Below the pieces are notes generated by a model that was not told the DNA's origin, did no database searches, and saw only the letters and a list, made by a program, of their open reading frames with translations. 15,376 nucleotides of DNA from an uncultured Verrucomicrobiota bacterium (GTDB taxonomy: Bacteria > Verrucomicrobiota > Kiritimatiellia > RFP12 > UBA1067), in NCBI GenBank assembly GCA_945487985.1, contig CALYTX010000012.1:1-15376 (forward strand), in the 5' to 3' direction. Shown here piece after piece: positions 1-6,749 of the stretch (within the stretch, counting starts at the first letter, position 1; every line of letters starts with the position of its first letter). Made by a program: the position numbers and the translations under genes.

Positions 1-44
1 CGCTACCAGCGTTCGTTCTGAGCCAGAATCAAACTCTCAGAAAA
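1..44 (-). rRNA. rrs: 16S ribosomal RNA, 5' end only (partial)
   Basis: The minus strand reads AGAGTTTGATTCTGGCTCAG followed by AACGAACGCTGG, the universal start of bacterial 16S rRNA. AGAGTTTG begins at 37; by comparison with the E. coli numbering (AGAG starts at residue 8) the mature 5' end falls near 44. Only about 44 bases are present and the rest lies beyond the left edge. The variant AACGAACGCTGG is common in PVC bacteria, but the fragment is too short to classify the organism. Confidence 0.97.
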
Positions 45-56
45 AGAATTTGAGTC

Positions 57-79
57 GCGGCTTTCCCGAAGGAAGCCGC
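57..79 (-). other. 16S leader stem-loop with UUCG tetraloop
   Basis: On the minus strand GCGGCTTCC, loop TTCG, GGAAAGCCGC forms a 9-bp stem with one bulged base. The loop is closed by C-G, the stable cUUCGg arrangement. It lies about 13 bases upstream of the predicted mature 16S end, so it is probably a pre-rRNA processing or folding element. There is no U-run after it in the direction of transcription, so it is not a terminator. Confidence 0.6.
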
Positions 80-127
80 TTTCTTGACCTCTCACACAAA
101 CATCTTACTGTTTTCTCAAGCACCAGC

Positions 128-138
128 TTTCAAAGATC
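128..138 (-). promoter_or_regulatory. boxA-like antitermination motif in the rRNA leader
   Basis: The minus strand reads GATCTTTGAAA within the leader between the predicted start of transcription (about 165) and the 16S gene. It resembles the CTCTTTGAAA/TCTTTAA-type boxA found in many bacterial rRNA leaders, which binds NusB/NusE for antitermination. The assignment rests on motif similarity and position only. Confidence 0.5.
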
Positions 139-164
139 GATGTTCAGCCCTGTTCGGGCGAACG

Positions 165-237
165 GATGCATAGTATATCAAAACGCGGTTTAGCGCGCAA
201 GGGGGAAAACGCAACTTTTTAAAAAAAATTTTTTATT
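165..237 (-). promoter_or_regulatory. rRNA operon promoter (proximal) with A/T tract upstream
   Basis: Minus strand: TTGCGC (200-195), a 17-base spacer, TATACT (177-172). TGA precedes the -10 hexamer, so it is also an extended -10. The predicted start is near 165. An A/T-only tract at 216-237 (about -51 to -72) could act as a distal UP element. The position upstream of boxA and 16S fits an rRNA promoter. The -35 matches only its TTG core, so strength probably rests on the extended -10 and the A/T tract. Confidence 0.65.
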
Positions 238-272
238 TGACAAAATATCGCAGTAGGATTGAAAAAGATGCT

Positions 273-281
273 ATTATATCA
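273..281 (-). promoter_or_regulatory. Second, distal extended -10 promoter for the rRNA operon
   Basis: The minus strand reads TGATATAAT, a perfect extended -10 (TGn plus TATAAT), about 100 bases upstream of the proximal rRNA promoter. Predicted start is near 266. No -35 is recognisable 16-18 bases upstream. Tandem promoters are common for rRNA operons, which makes this plausible, but this one rests on the hexamer alone. Confidence 0.4.
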
Positions 282-479
282 AGGTTTCATTGCTTCTATG
301 GCTTACCGACGATGAATCAGCAAGACCTTTTTGCCGACGATTGCAAGGAAATGTCCGAACTGGGTGCTCTGTTTTATGAACTGCCGCGCTTGAGTTGTCC
401 TGATGACTAGAAAAGACGATCTTCTCTTGATAATTGGGAATGTCGCTCTAAGCGGCAAAACGCGCTGCCAATACAATTA
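282..479. other. Divergent intergenic region with no convincing gene
   Basis: The stretch between the 16S start and thrH is about 510 bases. After the two rRNA promoters, bases 282-479 hold nothing firm. A 32-codon ATG frame at 312-410 (plus strand) lacks a Shine-Dalgarno sequence. A small stem GTCGCT/AGCGGC at 442-456 is not followed by a T-run. I recognise no RNA gene or riboswitch here. Confidence 0.5.
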
Positions 480-488
480 TGCTATAAT
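480..488 (+). promoter_or_regulatory. Extended -10 promoter of the thrH-amidase operon
   Basis: TGCTATAAT is a perfect extended -10 (TGn plus TATAAT at 483-488). No -35 can be seen 16-18 bases upstream, as expected for extended -10 promoters. Transcription would begin near 495, giving a leader of about 64 bases before the thrH ATG. It faces away from the rRNA promoters. Confidence 0.6.
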
Positions 489-558
489 ACTTTGAAAGCG
501 ACGCCGCCTGGGCGCGCACGCTGATCTATCAACTATCAACCCACAAAAAACGGTAATT

Positions 559-1161
559 ATGGAAATAGTCTGTCTTGATCTTGAAGGAGTACTCGTCCCG
601 GAAATTTGGATTGCTTTTGCCGAGGCAACAGGAATTGCCGAGTTCAGGCGCACTACCCGCGACGAGCCGGATTACGACAAGCTGATGCATTACCGCATCG
701 ACCTGCTCGACCAGCACCGCCTTGGGCTGACGCAGATTCAAGATGTAATCAGCTCAATCCGTCCGCTGATTGGTGCAGAAGAGTTTCTCGAGCGTCTGCG
801 CGAGCGCACGCAAGTACTCATTCTCTCCGACACATTCGACCAATTCGGTCGACCGCTGATGAAGAAACTAAATTGGCCAACCTTGTTCTGCAACTCGCTG
901 ACGGTCGATGCTTCCGGCCGCGTAATCGGCTACAAGTTGCGCTGTCCGCAGACCAAGCTGACTACCGTCAAGGCTCTGCAAGCGTGCGGATACGATACTA
1001 TCGCCGCTGGCGACAGCTACAACGATTTGGGAATGATCAAAGCCTCGAAAGCTGGATTCCTTTTCCGTTCAACCGATCAAATCAAGCGCGACAACCCCGA
1101 CATTCCGGCATTCGAAACCTACGACGAATTTCTCGAAGCGATTTTAAGCCACCTCAGCTGA
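559..1161 (+). CDS. thrH: ThrH: phosphoserine phosphatase / homoserine phosphotransferase
   Basis: A HAD-superfamily enzyme of 200 residues, the usual ThrH length. In Pseudomonas ThrH dephosphorylates phosphoserine and can transfer the phosphate to homoserine, linking serine and threonine synthesis; it is cytosolic. The N-terminus MEIVCLDLEGVLVPEIWIAF is nearly identical in pattern to Pseudomonas ThrH. HAD motif I is D7-L-E9, with the glutamate typical of ThrH instead of the second aspartate of SerB. Motif II is L-S90-D-T-F, and motif IV is G151-DSYND156, which binds Mg2+. The ATG at 559 is the family start; no strong Shine-Dalgarno sequence precedes it. It heads a likely two-gene operon, with an amidase starting 4 bases after its stop. 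Family assignment is firm; which of the two activities dominates here cannot be read from the sequence. Confidence 0.93.
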   Translation: MEIVCLDLEGVLVPEIWIAFAEATGIAEFRRTTRDEPDYDKLMHYRIDLLDQHRLGLTQIQDVISSIRPLIGAEEFLERLRERTQVLILSDTFDQFGRPLMKKLNWPTLFCNSLTVDASGRVIGYKLRCPQTKLTTVKALQACGYDTIAAGDSYNDLGMIKASKAGFLFRSTDQIKRDNPDIPAFETYDEFLEAILSHLS

Positions 1162-1165
1162 AGTA

Positions 1166-2080
1166 ATGCCCGTGCTGATTTTACTGGCCGCCATTTCAGT
1201 TTCGTTCCCGACCGCTGGAACCAAACTTCCGTTTCTGGAGCGCTGCTATATGACCGGTGCCGTGCCGCTATCTGTCACCAATGTGACAGTTCAAGGCAAG
1301 GCCGCAGACCTTTACCGCACCGGCGGCTGGATAACCATGATCGATTTGGTCGAGGGCACGAACTCGATCGAAATCGTTGCCGGGAACGACACGACCAACT
1401 GTGTTTTCACTGTCGCGTCCAAACCTGCGCCAGGCAAGGCCGCGCCGCCAAGCGCCAACGAATACGGGAAACTGCCTTTCGCAAGCGATGTCTCTCGGCC
1501 GCACCCCGCCGGCAAGGAGCCCGCGGATATTAAAATCGTGCTCGACGCCGGTCATGGCGGCAGCGATCCGGGAACGAAAAGCCCACATGGAATCGGCGAG
1601 AAAGTCGCCAACCTCCAACTGGTCCGCGAAATTGCCAAGGTGCTCGGCGAGATGGGGTACAAGACTATTCTCACGCGAGAAGACGATTCCTTCGTCAAGC
1701 TTGCCGACCGACCGAAGAAGGCCCACGCAGCTGATGCGGAGTGCTTCGTCTCAATCCACCACAACGCGCCGGGGTTCAGTACCGACCCGCGTACGGTTCG
1801 CTACCATGCCGTCTATGCGTGGAACACCATCGGCTCGATTCTGGCCGAATACATCAACCGGCGCATGGCCATGACCCTCGAAGGCGACATCCCCACCCGC
1901 GGCGTCCTCCAAGCCAATTACCTTGTCACGCGCAACCCAGAAATACCCAGCTGCCTCGTCGAAGTCGATTTTATGACTACCCCCGAGGCGGAGGAAGCCG
2001 TTTTCGACGGCATCCGCCGGCGCGCCATCGCCAAAGCGATAGCCCAGGGTATCGACGAATGGTGCCGCGCGGCAGATTGA
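1166..2080 (+). CDS. N-acetylmuramoyl-L-alanine amidase (Amidase_3, AmiA/B/C type), exported
   Basis: A 304-residue zinc amidase that would cleave the bond between MurNAc and L-alanine in peptidoglycan, in the periplasm. Residues 1-18 are hydrophobic and look like a short signal peptide without a basic n-region. Residues 18-85 form a small beta-rich domain that I do not recognise firmly (possibly Ig/glucodextranase-B-like). A Pro/Ala-rich linker follows, then the Amidase_3 domain at about 122-300. It has DAGHGG (zinc His130), Glu145 in GIGEK, SIHHNA (zinc His198) and VEVDF with the catalytic Glu266. No SPOR or LysM domain is present. The ATG at 1166 is the first in-frame start after a stop at 1145 and lies 4 bases after the thrH stop, so translation is probably coupled; the Shine-Dalgarno is weak. 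It ends exactly where the convergent permease ends. Confidence 0.9.
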   Translation: MPVLILLAAISVSFPTAGTKLPFLERCYMTGAVPLSVTNVTVQGKAADLYRTGGWITMIDLVEGTNSIEIVAGNDTTNCVFTVASKPAPGKAAPPSANEYGKLPFASDVSRPHPAGKEPADIKIVLDAGHGGSDPGTKSPHGIGEKVANLQLVREIAKVLGEMGYKTILTREDDSFVKLADRPKKAHAADAECFVSIHHNAPGFSTDPRTVRYHAVYAWNTIGSILAEYINRRMAMTLEGDIPTRGVLQANYLVTRNPEIPSCLVEVDFMTTPEAEEAVFDGIRRRAIAKAIAQGIDEWCRAAD

Positions 2081-4252
2081 TCACTCGCCGGCGGCCGGCC
2101 GACCACGCATGAGCCGGATTGATGTGGGCACGGCGATTACCAGCGCAAAGGCCACCGCGCCGAGCGCGCCACGCACAATAGCGCCGTAGGGGACCGCGAA
2201 TGCAGGCGGCAAGCCCCAGTTGGCCATCGTCGCGCGCGTAACCGCCGTGAAGAGCCAACCCGCAAGCGCACCGCACAATCCACCGACGATTACTCCCCCG
2301 GCCGCTACCGCCAGAGCCTCGCGCACAAGCAATCGGGCTATATGCGCGCGCGTTGCGCCAATCGCCCGGAGCACGAGGAATTGACGCCGGCGGGCATCGG
2401 CGCTGGCAACGAGCATCGGCACGAAGGCAAGGGAAACGACGGCCAGAAAGATATACGGCACGCGCGCCATTTCGCCTATTAAATCGTCTCCGTGCGCAAG
2501 CGTGCCGTCGGCTATCTCGTCTCGCGCGTGCAACTGCACACTATTGCCGCGAACTTGCCTATCCTCAGAAAGCAGATCCGCTCCGCCAAGGGCATTCACG
2601 ATGGCCGCCTCCGTTTTCCTGCCTGCGGCAAAAACTCCGTTAGAAGCGAGAAAACCCGGTTCGTATTCAAGCCAAAGGTGGGTCATGTTCACCATCGGTG
2701 CAGGTCGCGCATCCATGGCCTCGAGTGTATCGAACCCCACGAAAAGCGGTCCGTCGGTATCAACCGGCATGCGGTTGAGACCGCGCACAAGCGCGCGGCT
2801 GGTAACAAGATGCCAGTTCAAATCGACAATGCCGACAACCTTCAGCGCATTAGTCAATCCGCGGGTGCAATCAAGCGAGATTTCGTCACCGAGCTTCAGT
2901 TTGCGCGCGCGCGCCATCATCTCGGTGATAATACAATTATCGCCCGTACGAAGCAACCTTTCCGCCGACTCCCAGTCGCCGGCGACGAATCTGAACGACG
3001 GCAGCCAGTCGCTCGCGAGCAGCAGCGCATTGCGGTAGGCTTTGCCGCGGACGGGACCATCCGGCGAACCCTTCGATTTCAACTCCTCCTTCGGCAACAG
3101 GTCGAGCTGAAGCGGCGATAATTCGTGGATGCGCGCGACCCCTTCCAGCTTGCCTTGCAGCTTCTCGATCTCGAAACTAGAGACACCCGCGGGAAGAATC
3201 GACACAATTGCGTCGGGCCACTCGCGAGAAGGCACGAACGAATGCATGAGCGAGGCTCCCCACACTTCCACCGCAACGAACGCGCCAAAACCAAATGCAA
3301 ATGCCGCCAGCGTGGGCAGGTGGCGCGCCTGTGCAACCCGGCGCGAGGCCGCTTCAAGCGGTTTGACCGCCAGCGCTGCGCGCAGACCCGCCAGCGTCGC
3401 CGCGAGCGCTACTGGCACTGCACAGCCCGCAGCGACGATAAACGAACGCCAACTAAACGCCATCCCCGCTGGGAACAGCTCTTTGCACGAAACGACGTAC
3501 GCCACGACAGCCACATACGCGGCCGCGCCGCCGATGGCCACCCCGGCGAGCGTCTGCAACAACGCCGCCTTGCATGTTTTCGCAACCACCCCCAACCGCG
3601 TAAGACCGAGCGTGCGCAGCATCGCGATTTCCCTGCGCTTGGCCTCGATCGAAAGCAAAATCGAATTGGCGACGAGCGCCAACGCCGCAAATAGCGCCGC
3701 CCAGAACATGAGCGGTTGCGCCCGCGAAAAATTGCGCTGGGCGTCGCTCGCGAATCCTTCGGCGAGGTCGGTGGCGTTTTTCGCATGCCATTCGCTCCAA
3801 GCCTCGCCTATCGACGCGGCTGTGGCAGTAGAAACGAACGCATTGGGGTAGCCGCGCACCGGACGATTCCAATCGAGAATCCCGGCCACCTTCAATCTGT
3901 AAGCGGCGCGGCGACCGGAAAAAACCATCTCCTCGCCGACTCGCGGCGGCTGTAGCCTGCGTTGCGCAAAGAGCGCACGCGAAACGACAATGCCGCCCTC
4001 GGGAATCGTATCGCCTTCCCGCGTGGCTACCAGTGCCCGGAGCGGCGGACCCTGCAATGGAATGCCACCGGGCCGGTAATCTGGCGAAAGCATCGCCGTC
4101 TTCGCACCGCTTTCCACTGGTGAGGACGCAAGCAACGCCTCCGCGAGCACGAGCGACTGAAAAGAATTCGTCTTGGCCAACGAGTTGACGAAAACGACCA
4201 GCCCCGCCGCAATCGCCACGCCCGCTACCGCGCAAACATGCCGCGCCCTCAC
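2081..4252 (-). CDS. ABC exporter permease, FtsX/MacB family with two FtsX repeats
   Basis: An inner-membrane permease of 723 residues. The GTG start at 4252 overlaps the stop of the ATPase gene as GTGA and has GGAGA 8 bases upstream, so I prefer it to the in-frame ATG at 4309, which would lie inside the ATPase gene. Order: TM1 (about 5-23), a MacB-type extracytoplasmic domain, three TM segments (about 181-291) with the FtsX signature EAKRREIAMLRTLGLTR, a fifth TM (about 312-331), a second large extracytoplasmic domain, and three TM segments (about 600-711) with ARRRQFLVLRAIGATRAHI. The duplicated FtsX module means one chain may supply both halves of the transporter. The family includes MacB, LolC/E and YbbP, which move lipoproteins, peptides or lipids out of the inner membrane; the substrate here is unknown. 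It is co-transcribed with the ATPase. No outer-membrane or membrane-fusion partner is in the window. Confidence 0.88.
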   Translation of the reverse strand: MRARHVCAVAGVAIAAGLVVFVNSLAKTNSFQSLVLAEALLASSPVESGAKTAMLSPDYRPGGIPLQGPPLRALVATREGDTIPEGGIVVSRALFAQRRLQPPRVGEEMVFSGRRAAYRLKVAGILDWNRPVRGYPNAFVSTATAASIGEAWSEWHAKNATDLAEGFASDAQRNFSRAQPLMFWAALFAALALVANSILLSIEAKRREIAMLRTLGLTRLGVVAKTCKAALLQTLAGVAIGGAAAYVAVVAYVVSCKELFPAGMAFSWRSFIVAAGCAVPVALAATLAGLRAALAVKPLEAASRRVAQARHLPTLAAFAFGFGAFVAVEVWGASLMHSFVPSREWPDAIVSILPAGVSSFEIEKLQGKLEGVARIHELSPLQLDLLPKEELKSKGSPDGPVRGKAYRNALLLASDWLPSFRFVAGDWESAERLLRTGDNCIITEMMARARKLKLGDEISLDCTRGLTNALKVVGIVDLNWHLVTSRALVRGLNRMPVDTDGPLFVGFDTLEAMDARPAPMVNMTHLWLEYEPGFLASNGVFAAGRKTEAAIVNALGGADLLSEDRQVRGNSVQLHARDEIADGTLAHGDDLIGEMARVPYIFLAVVSLAFVPMLVASADARRRQFLVLRAIGATRAHIARLLVREALAVAAGGVIVGGLCGALAGWLFTAVTRATMANWGLPPAFAVPYGAIVRGALGAVAFALVIAVPTSIRLMRGRPAAGE

Positions 4253-4971
4253 CGGTAGGTCTCCAGATAGCGTTTCGAAACCTCGTCGGGATCGCCGTTC
4301 GTCATGCAAGTGGCAACGATATGGCCATCCTTCAAGAAATGGACCTTGCGTGCGCGCGCCGCGACGACAGGATCGTGGGTGACGACGAGAATCGCGCTTT
4401 TCCCCTCGCTGCCAAGTTCGCCCAGCATGCCCGACACTTCTCTGGCCGCCTTCGCGTCAAGATTGCCGGTGGGCTCGTCGGCAAGCACGATTTCCGGATT
4501 AGCAACCAGCGCGCGCGCAATCGCCACGCGCTGTTGCTCCCCACCGGAAAGTTCGCTGGGATAGTCAAGCTCGCGCCCCATAAGCCCGAGATGCCGCAAC
4601 AACAGCTCCGCACTGCGTTGCGCTTTGACGCTGCGACCCTCACCGTCGAGCAAAAGCGGCATCATCACATTGTCTTTGACGTTTTTTCCGCTCAAAAGGC
4701 AGAAATCCTGGAAAACCACGCCAATATGGCGGCGCCGAAATTTCGCCGCCGCCGCGTCAGACATGCCGACAATGTTTTTGCCGCCAATCTCGATTGTGCC
4801 CGCGTCGGCCGACAAAAGTCCCGCGGCAAGATGAAGAAACGTCGATTTTCCGCTGCCGCTCGGACCCATCAGCGCGGCAAATTCGCCGGCCTCGAGCGTC
4901 AGATCGAAATCTTTCAGAACCTCGCGCTTGCCGTACCTACGGCACACGCCTGTCGCCTTCAATGCTTCCAT
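4249..4971 (-). CDS. ABC exporter ATP-binding protein (MacB/LolD-like)
   Basis: A 240-residue ATPase that would energise the FtsX-type permease encoded just downstream. All nucleotide-binding motifs are present in order: Walker A GPSGSGKST, Q-loop VFQDF, signature LSGGEQQRVAIARAL, Walker B EIVLADEP, D-loop GNLD and H-loop VTHD. The pattern FQDFCLL...NV.DNV and ADEPTGNLD is typical of the LolD/MacB/FtsE group. The ATG at 4971 (MEALKATG) has AAGGAG 8 bases upstream and is preferred over an in-frame ATG ten codons earlier. The last codons overlap the permease start by four bases (GTGA), so translation is coupled. The gene begins 51 bases after the ruvC stop and may be read from the ruvC promoter. 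Confidence 0.93.
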   Translation of the reverse strand: MEALKATGVCRRYGKREVLKDFDLTLEAGEFAALMGPSGSGKSTFLHLAAGLLSADAGTIEIGGKNIVGMSDAAAAKFRRRHIGVVFQDFCLLSGKNVKDNVMMPLLLDGEGRSVKAQRSAELLLRHLGLMGRELDYPSELSGGEQQRVAIARALVANPEIVLADEPTGNLDAKAAREVSGMLGELGSEGKSAILVVTHDPVVAARARKVHFLKDGHIVATCMTNGDPDEVSKRYLETYR

Positions 4972-5022
4972 CGTCGTGTCGTCTCCTTGTATCCAGTTCA
5001 ACGGCGAGCGGCCGTCGAAGGT

Positions 5023-5517
5023 TCAAACCTTTTTGTCTTGCGCGAATACCGCCGATTGCGCATGGACATGGCAAATAGCCAGCGCCAGAGCGTCTGCAGC
5101 ATCGTTCTGGGGCACCTCCGGCATGGAGAGCAAAGTCTTGACCATTCGCTGAACCTGCGTTTTTTCCGCCATGCCATTGCCGCAGACGGACATCTTGACG
5201 CGCCGCGGCTCATACTCGAAAATATCCTTTCCCGCTTGCGCACCAGCAACGATAACCGCTCCGCGGGCTTCACCGAGCACCATCATCGTATTGGCGTTCT
5301 TGCCGTAGATCACCTTTTCGACGCTGAGGCAATCAGGGTGCCACGCTTCAATCAAGGCGGCGATGGTCGAGTGAATCTTGACCAGGCAAGCCGAAACCGG
5401 AAGCCCGGGCGCATTGGGAATATTGCCGAATGCAAGCGGACGCAAACGGCTGCCGGAAACTTCCAGCACACCGTAGCCGGTAGATCTGAGCGATGTATCC
5501 ACTCCAAGAACAATCAT
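5023..5517 (-). CDS. ruvC: RuvC Holliday junction resolvase
   Basis: A 164-residue endonuclease that cuts four-way junctions during recombinational repair, usually with the RuvAB motor (not encoded in this window). The RNase H-like fold is clear from MIVLGVDTSLRSTGYG at the N-terminus, VEKVIYGKN, and NDAADALALAICH. The four acidic catalytic residues of RuvC are all present: Asp7, Glu67, Asp139 and Asp142, spaced as in E. coli (7/66/138/141). The ATG at 5517 gives the family N-terminus; an in-frame ATG at 5562 would add 15 non-conserved residues and overlap the upstream gene. A TATAAT lies only 6 bases before this ATG, so the promoter-derived mRNA would be leaderless. No Shine-Dalgarno is visible. 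It lies 22 bases after the DUF2851 stop. Confidence 0.95.
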   Translation of the reverse strand: MIVLGVDTSLRSTGYGVLEVSGSRLRPLAFGNIPNAPGLPVSACLVKIHSTIAALIEAWHPDCLSVEKVIYGKNANTMMVLGEARGAVIVAGAQAGKDIFEYEPRRVKMSVCGNGMAEKTQVQRMVKTLLSMPEVPQNDAADALALAICHVHAQSAVFAQDKKV

Positions 5518-5523
5518 AAAGTT

Positions 5524-5535
5524 ATTATACCAAAA
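5524..5535 (-). promoter_or_regulatory. Extended -10 promoter of ruvC, apparently leaderless
   Basis: The minus strand reads TTTTGGTATAAT, with the extended -10 TGGTATAAT at 5532-5524. Counting 7 positions on from the end of the hexamer puts the start of transcription at 5517, the A of the ruvC ATG. No -35 is seen: the expected position is a G/C run. The same 12 bases precede the response-regulator gene at 11244-11233. Confidence 0.6.
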
Positions 5536-5539
5536 TCCG

Positions 5540-6748
5540 TCACCCCGCCCCCGTGCGCACAAGCGCGGCTACAAGTGCACAATCACTGCAATCGGGATGC
5601 ACCTGTAGGCAGAAGTCACGATGGATCTGAAGCAACCCCTGCAATCGCAGCCCGTTGCCATAATACATTGCGCGAGGATTGTGGTCGCGGCCGAACATCC
5701 GGAACGCCGTCAGCCGCATCGGCGCGGAAACGTCTTCCGGCGGCAGCCAGTCGGGAATCTCGCGAACCCGACCCTCGGCCATCGCCCAGGGCAAGACGAC
5801 ATTGACAATCAGCGCTCCGGCGCGTCCGCGTCCGATTTTCCCGCCGGCGGACAGTGCGGCAACCATCTCACGGCAGCTTTGAGGCGCAAAATCCGCCGCG
5901 GCAGCGAAATCCATAATCGGCGTCGAGGCGAAAATTTCCGCGGCTGCCGCAAGACGCACGGCAGGGGAATTACGCGGGCGCGCCGAAGTGCGATCCCATT
6001 CGACAAACGCGGCGGCCGCCAGCATCGCGGCGTGGGCATTCTCCGGCTCGGCCTTGATTGTGCGGTACGGAACCATCTTCGAGACGCGACGGAACCCTGA
6101 GGAGTTCTTCTTGTATCCCAGCGCTCCCATGACTTCGCGATAGAAAATTTCCTCGCGTTCGACGTCCGCAGCCGCCAGCAGCGTTCGCAGTCGGCGCGCC
6201 TTGAGGCCAAGCCGGCAGCGCCCGGCCTGCGCGAGCACTTCCCCGGCCAGATCGGGAGAACCGGTCAGGAGCGCACAGCATGGCCGCTCGTCCGCCGGTA
6301 GACGCGCGAACGGATAAGCCCCCAAATCGATATGTTCCGGGAAGAACGAAGCTTCGCCGGTCACAAACCGACCAAGGCAAATTGAAATCGCCGCAGGCGG
6401 AAGCGTATCGGGCACGGGGCCCGAGCGCCACGTCACATGCGCAACAACCCGTTCGTAAGCGCGATTGGCTCCGTGCCGATGGACGGTCCAGTCTCTGGGA
6501 TCGAGATGAATTTCGACATCGCCGCGCAGGCGGCGGCGATCCCGTCCGAGTTCAAGAACCGCGTCCGTGAAATCAGGTCCCGCCTCAAGGTTCCAGCTGC
6601 CGGGATCGACAACCCTGACTGGCGTTCCGTCGCGAGCGGACAGATTGCGCGGACGAATCGTGCGGTCGTACCATATCGCCTGCACATGCCGTTCAGTGAG
6701 CGGCTCGCCGCGGCAGCGACAATAATTCCAGGCAACGCCTCCGGCCAC
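5540..6748 (-). CDS. DUF2851 family protein
   Basis: A 402-residue protein of a family of unknown function found in Bacteroidetes and PVC bacteria. Recognition rests on the N-terminal pattern TERHVQAIWYDR, DPGSWNLEAGPDF (48-60), GDVEIHLDPRDWTVHRH (76-92) and a C-terminal segment with Cys380, Cys387 and Cys390 in VHPDCSDC. The ordered polar residues (GPDF, then GDVEIH, then W..H.H) suggest a catalytic core, perhaps nuclease-like, but that is my inference. The start is a GTG at 6748, one base after the recA stop, with AGGTGG 6 bases upstream inside the end of recA; residues before TERHVQ look genuine for the family. Translation is probably coupled to recA. ruvC follows 22 bases later. Location between recA and ruvC hints at a DNA-related role. 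Confidence 0.85.
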   Translation of the reverse strand: MAGGVAWNYCRCRGEPLTERHVQAIWYDRTIRPRNLSARDGTPVRVVDPGSWNLEAGPDFTDAVLELGRDRRRLRGDVEIHLDPRDWTVHRHGANRAYERVVAHVTWRSGPVPDTLPPAAISICLGRFVTGEASFFPEHIDLGAYPFARLPADERPCCALLTGSPDLAGEVLAQAGRCRLGLKARRLRTLLAAADVEREEIFYREVMGALGYKKNSSGFRRVSKMVPYRTIKAEPENAHAAMLAAAAFVEWDRTSARPRNSPAVRLAAAAEIFASTPIMDFAAAADFAPQSCREMVAALSAGGKIGRGRAGALIVNVVLPWAMAEGRVREIPDWLPPEDVSAPMRLTAFRMFGRDHNPRAMYYGNGLRLQGLLQIHRDFCLQVHPDCSDCALVAALVRTGAG

Positions 6749-6749
6749 T

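Noticed and set aside
237..277. TTGACA followed by TATTAT on the plus strand as a promoter
   Set aside because: The spacer is 29 bases, far from the 16-18 required; the -10-like bases are better explained as TATAAT on the minus strand.
312..410. 32-codon ATG open frame in the rRNA-thrH gap
   Set aside because: No Shine-Dalgarno, no recognisable protein motif and no clear promoter; this length is expected by chance.
442..456. Stem GTCGCT/AGCGGC as a terminator
   Set aside because: The stem is only 6 bp with a 3-base loop and is not followed by a T-run on either strand.
4253..4309. Permease start at the ATG at 4309
   Set aside because: It would overlap the ATPase by 61 bases; the GTG at 4252 gives a classic GTGA overlap with a Shine-Dalgarno 8 bases upstream.
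4321..5805. Long plus-strand open frame of 494 codons
   Set aside because: It runs antisense to the ABC ATPase, ruvC and part of DUF2851, all of which have complete family motifs; it is rich in Arg/His and has no domain pattern, typical of a GC-rich shadow frame.
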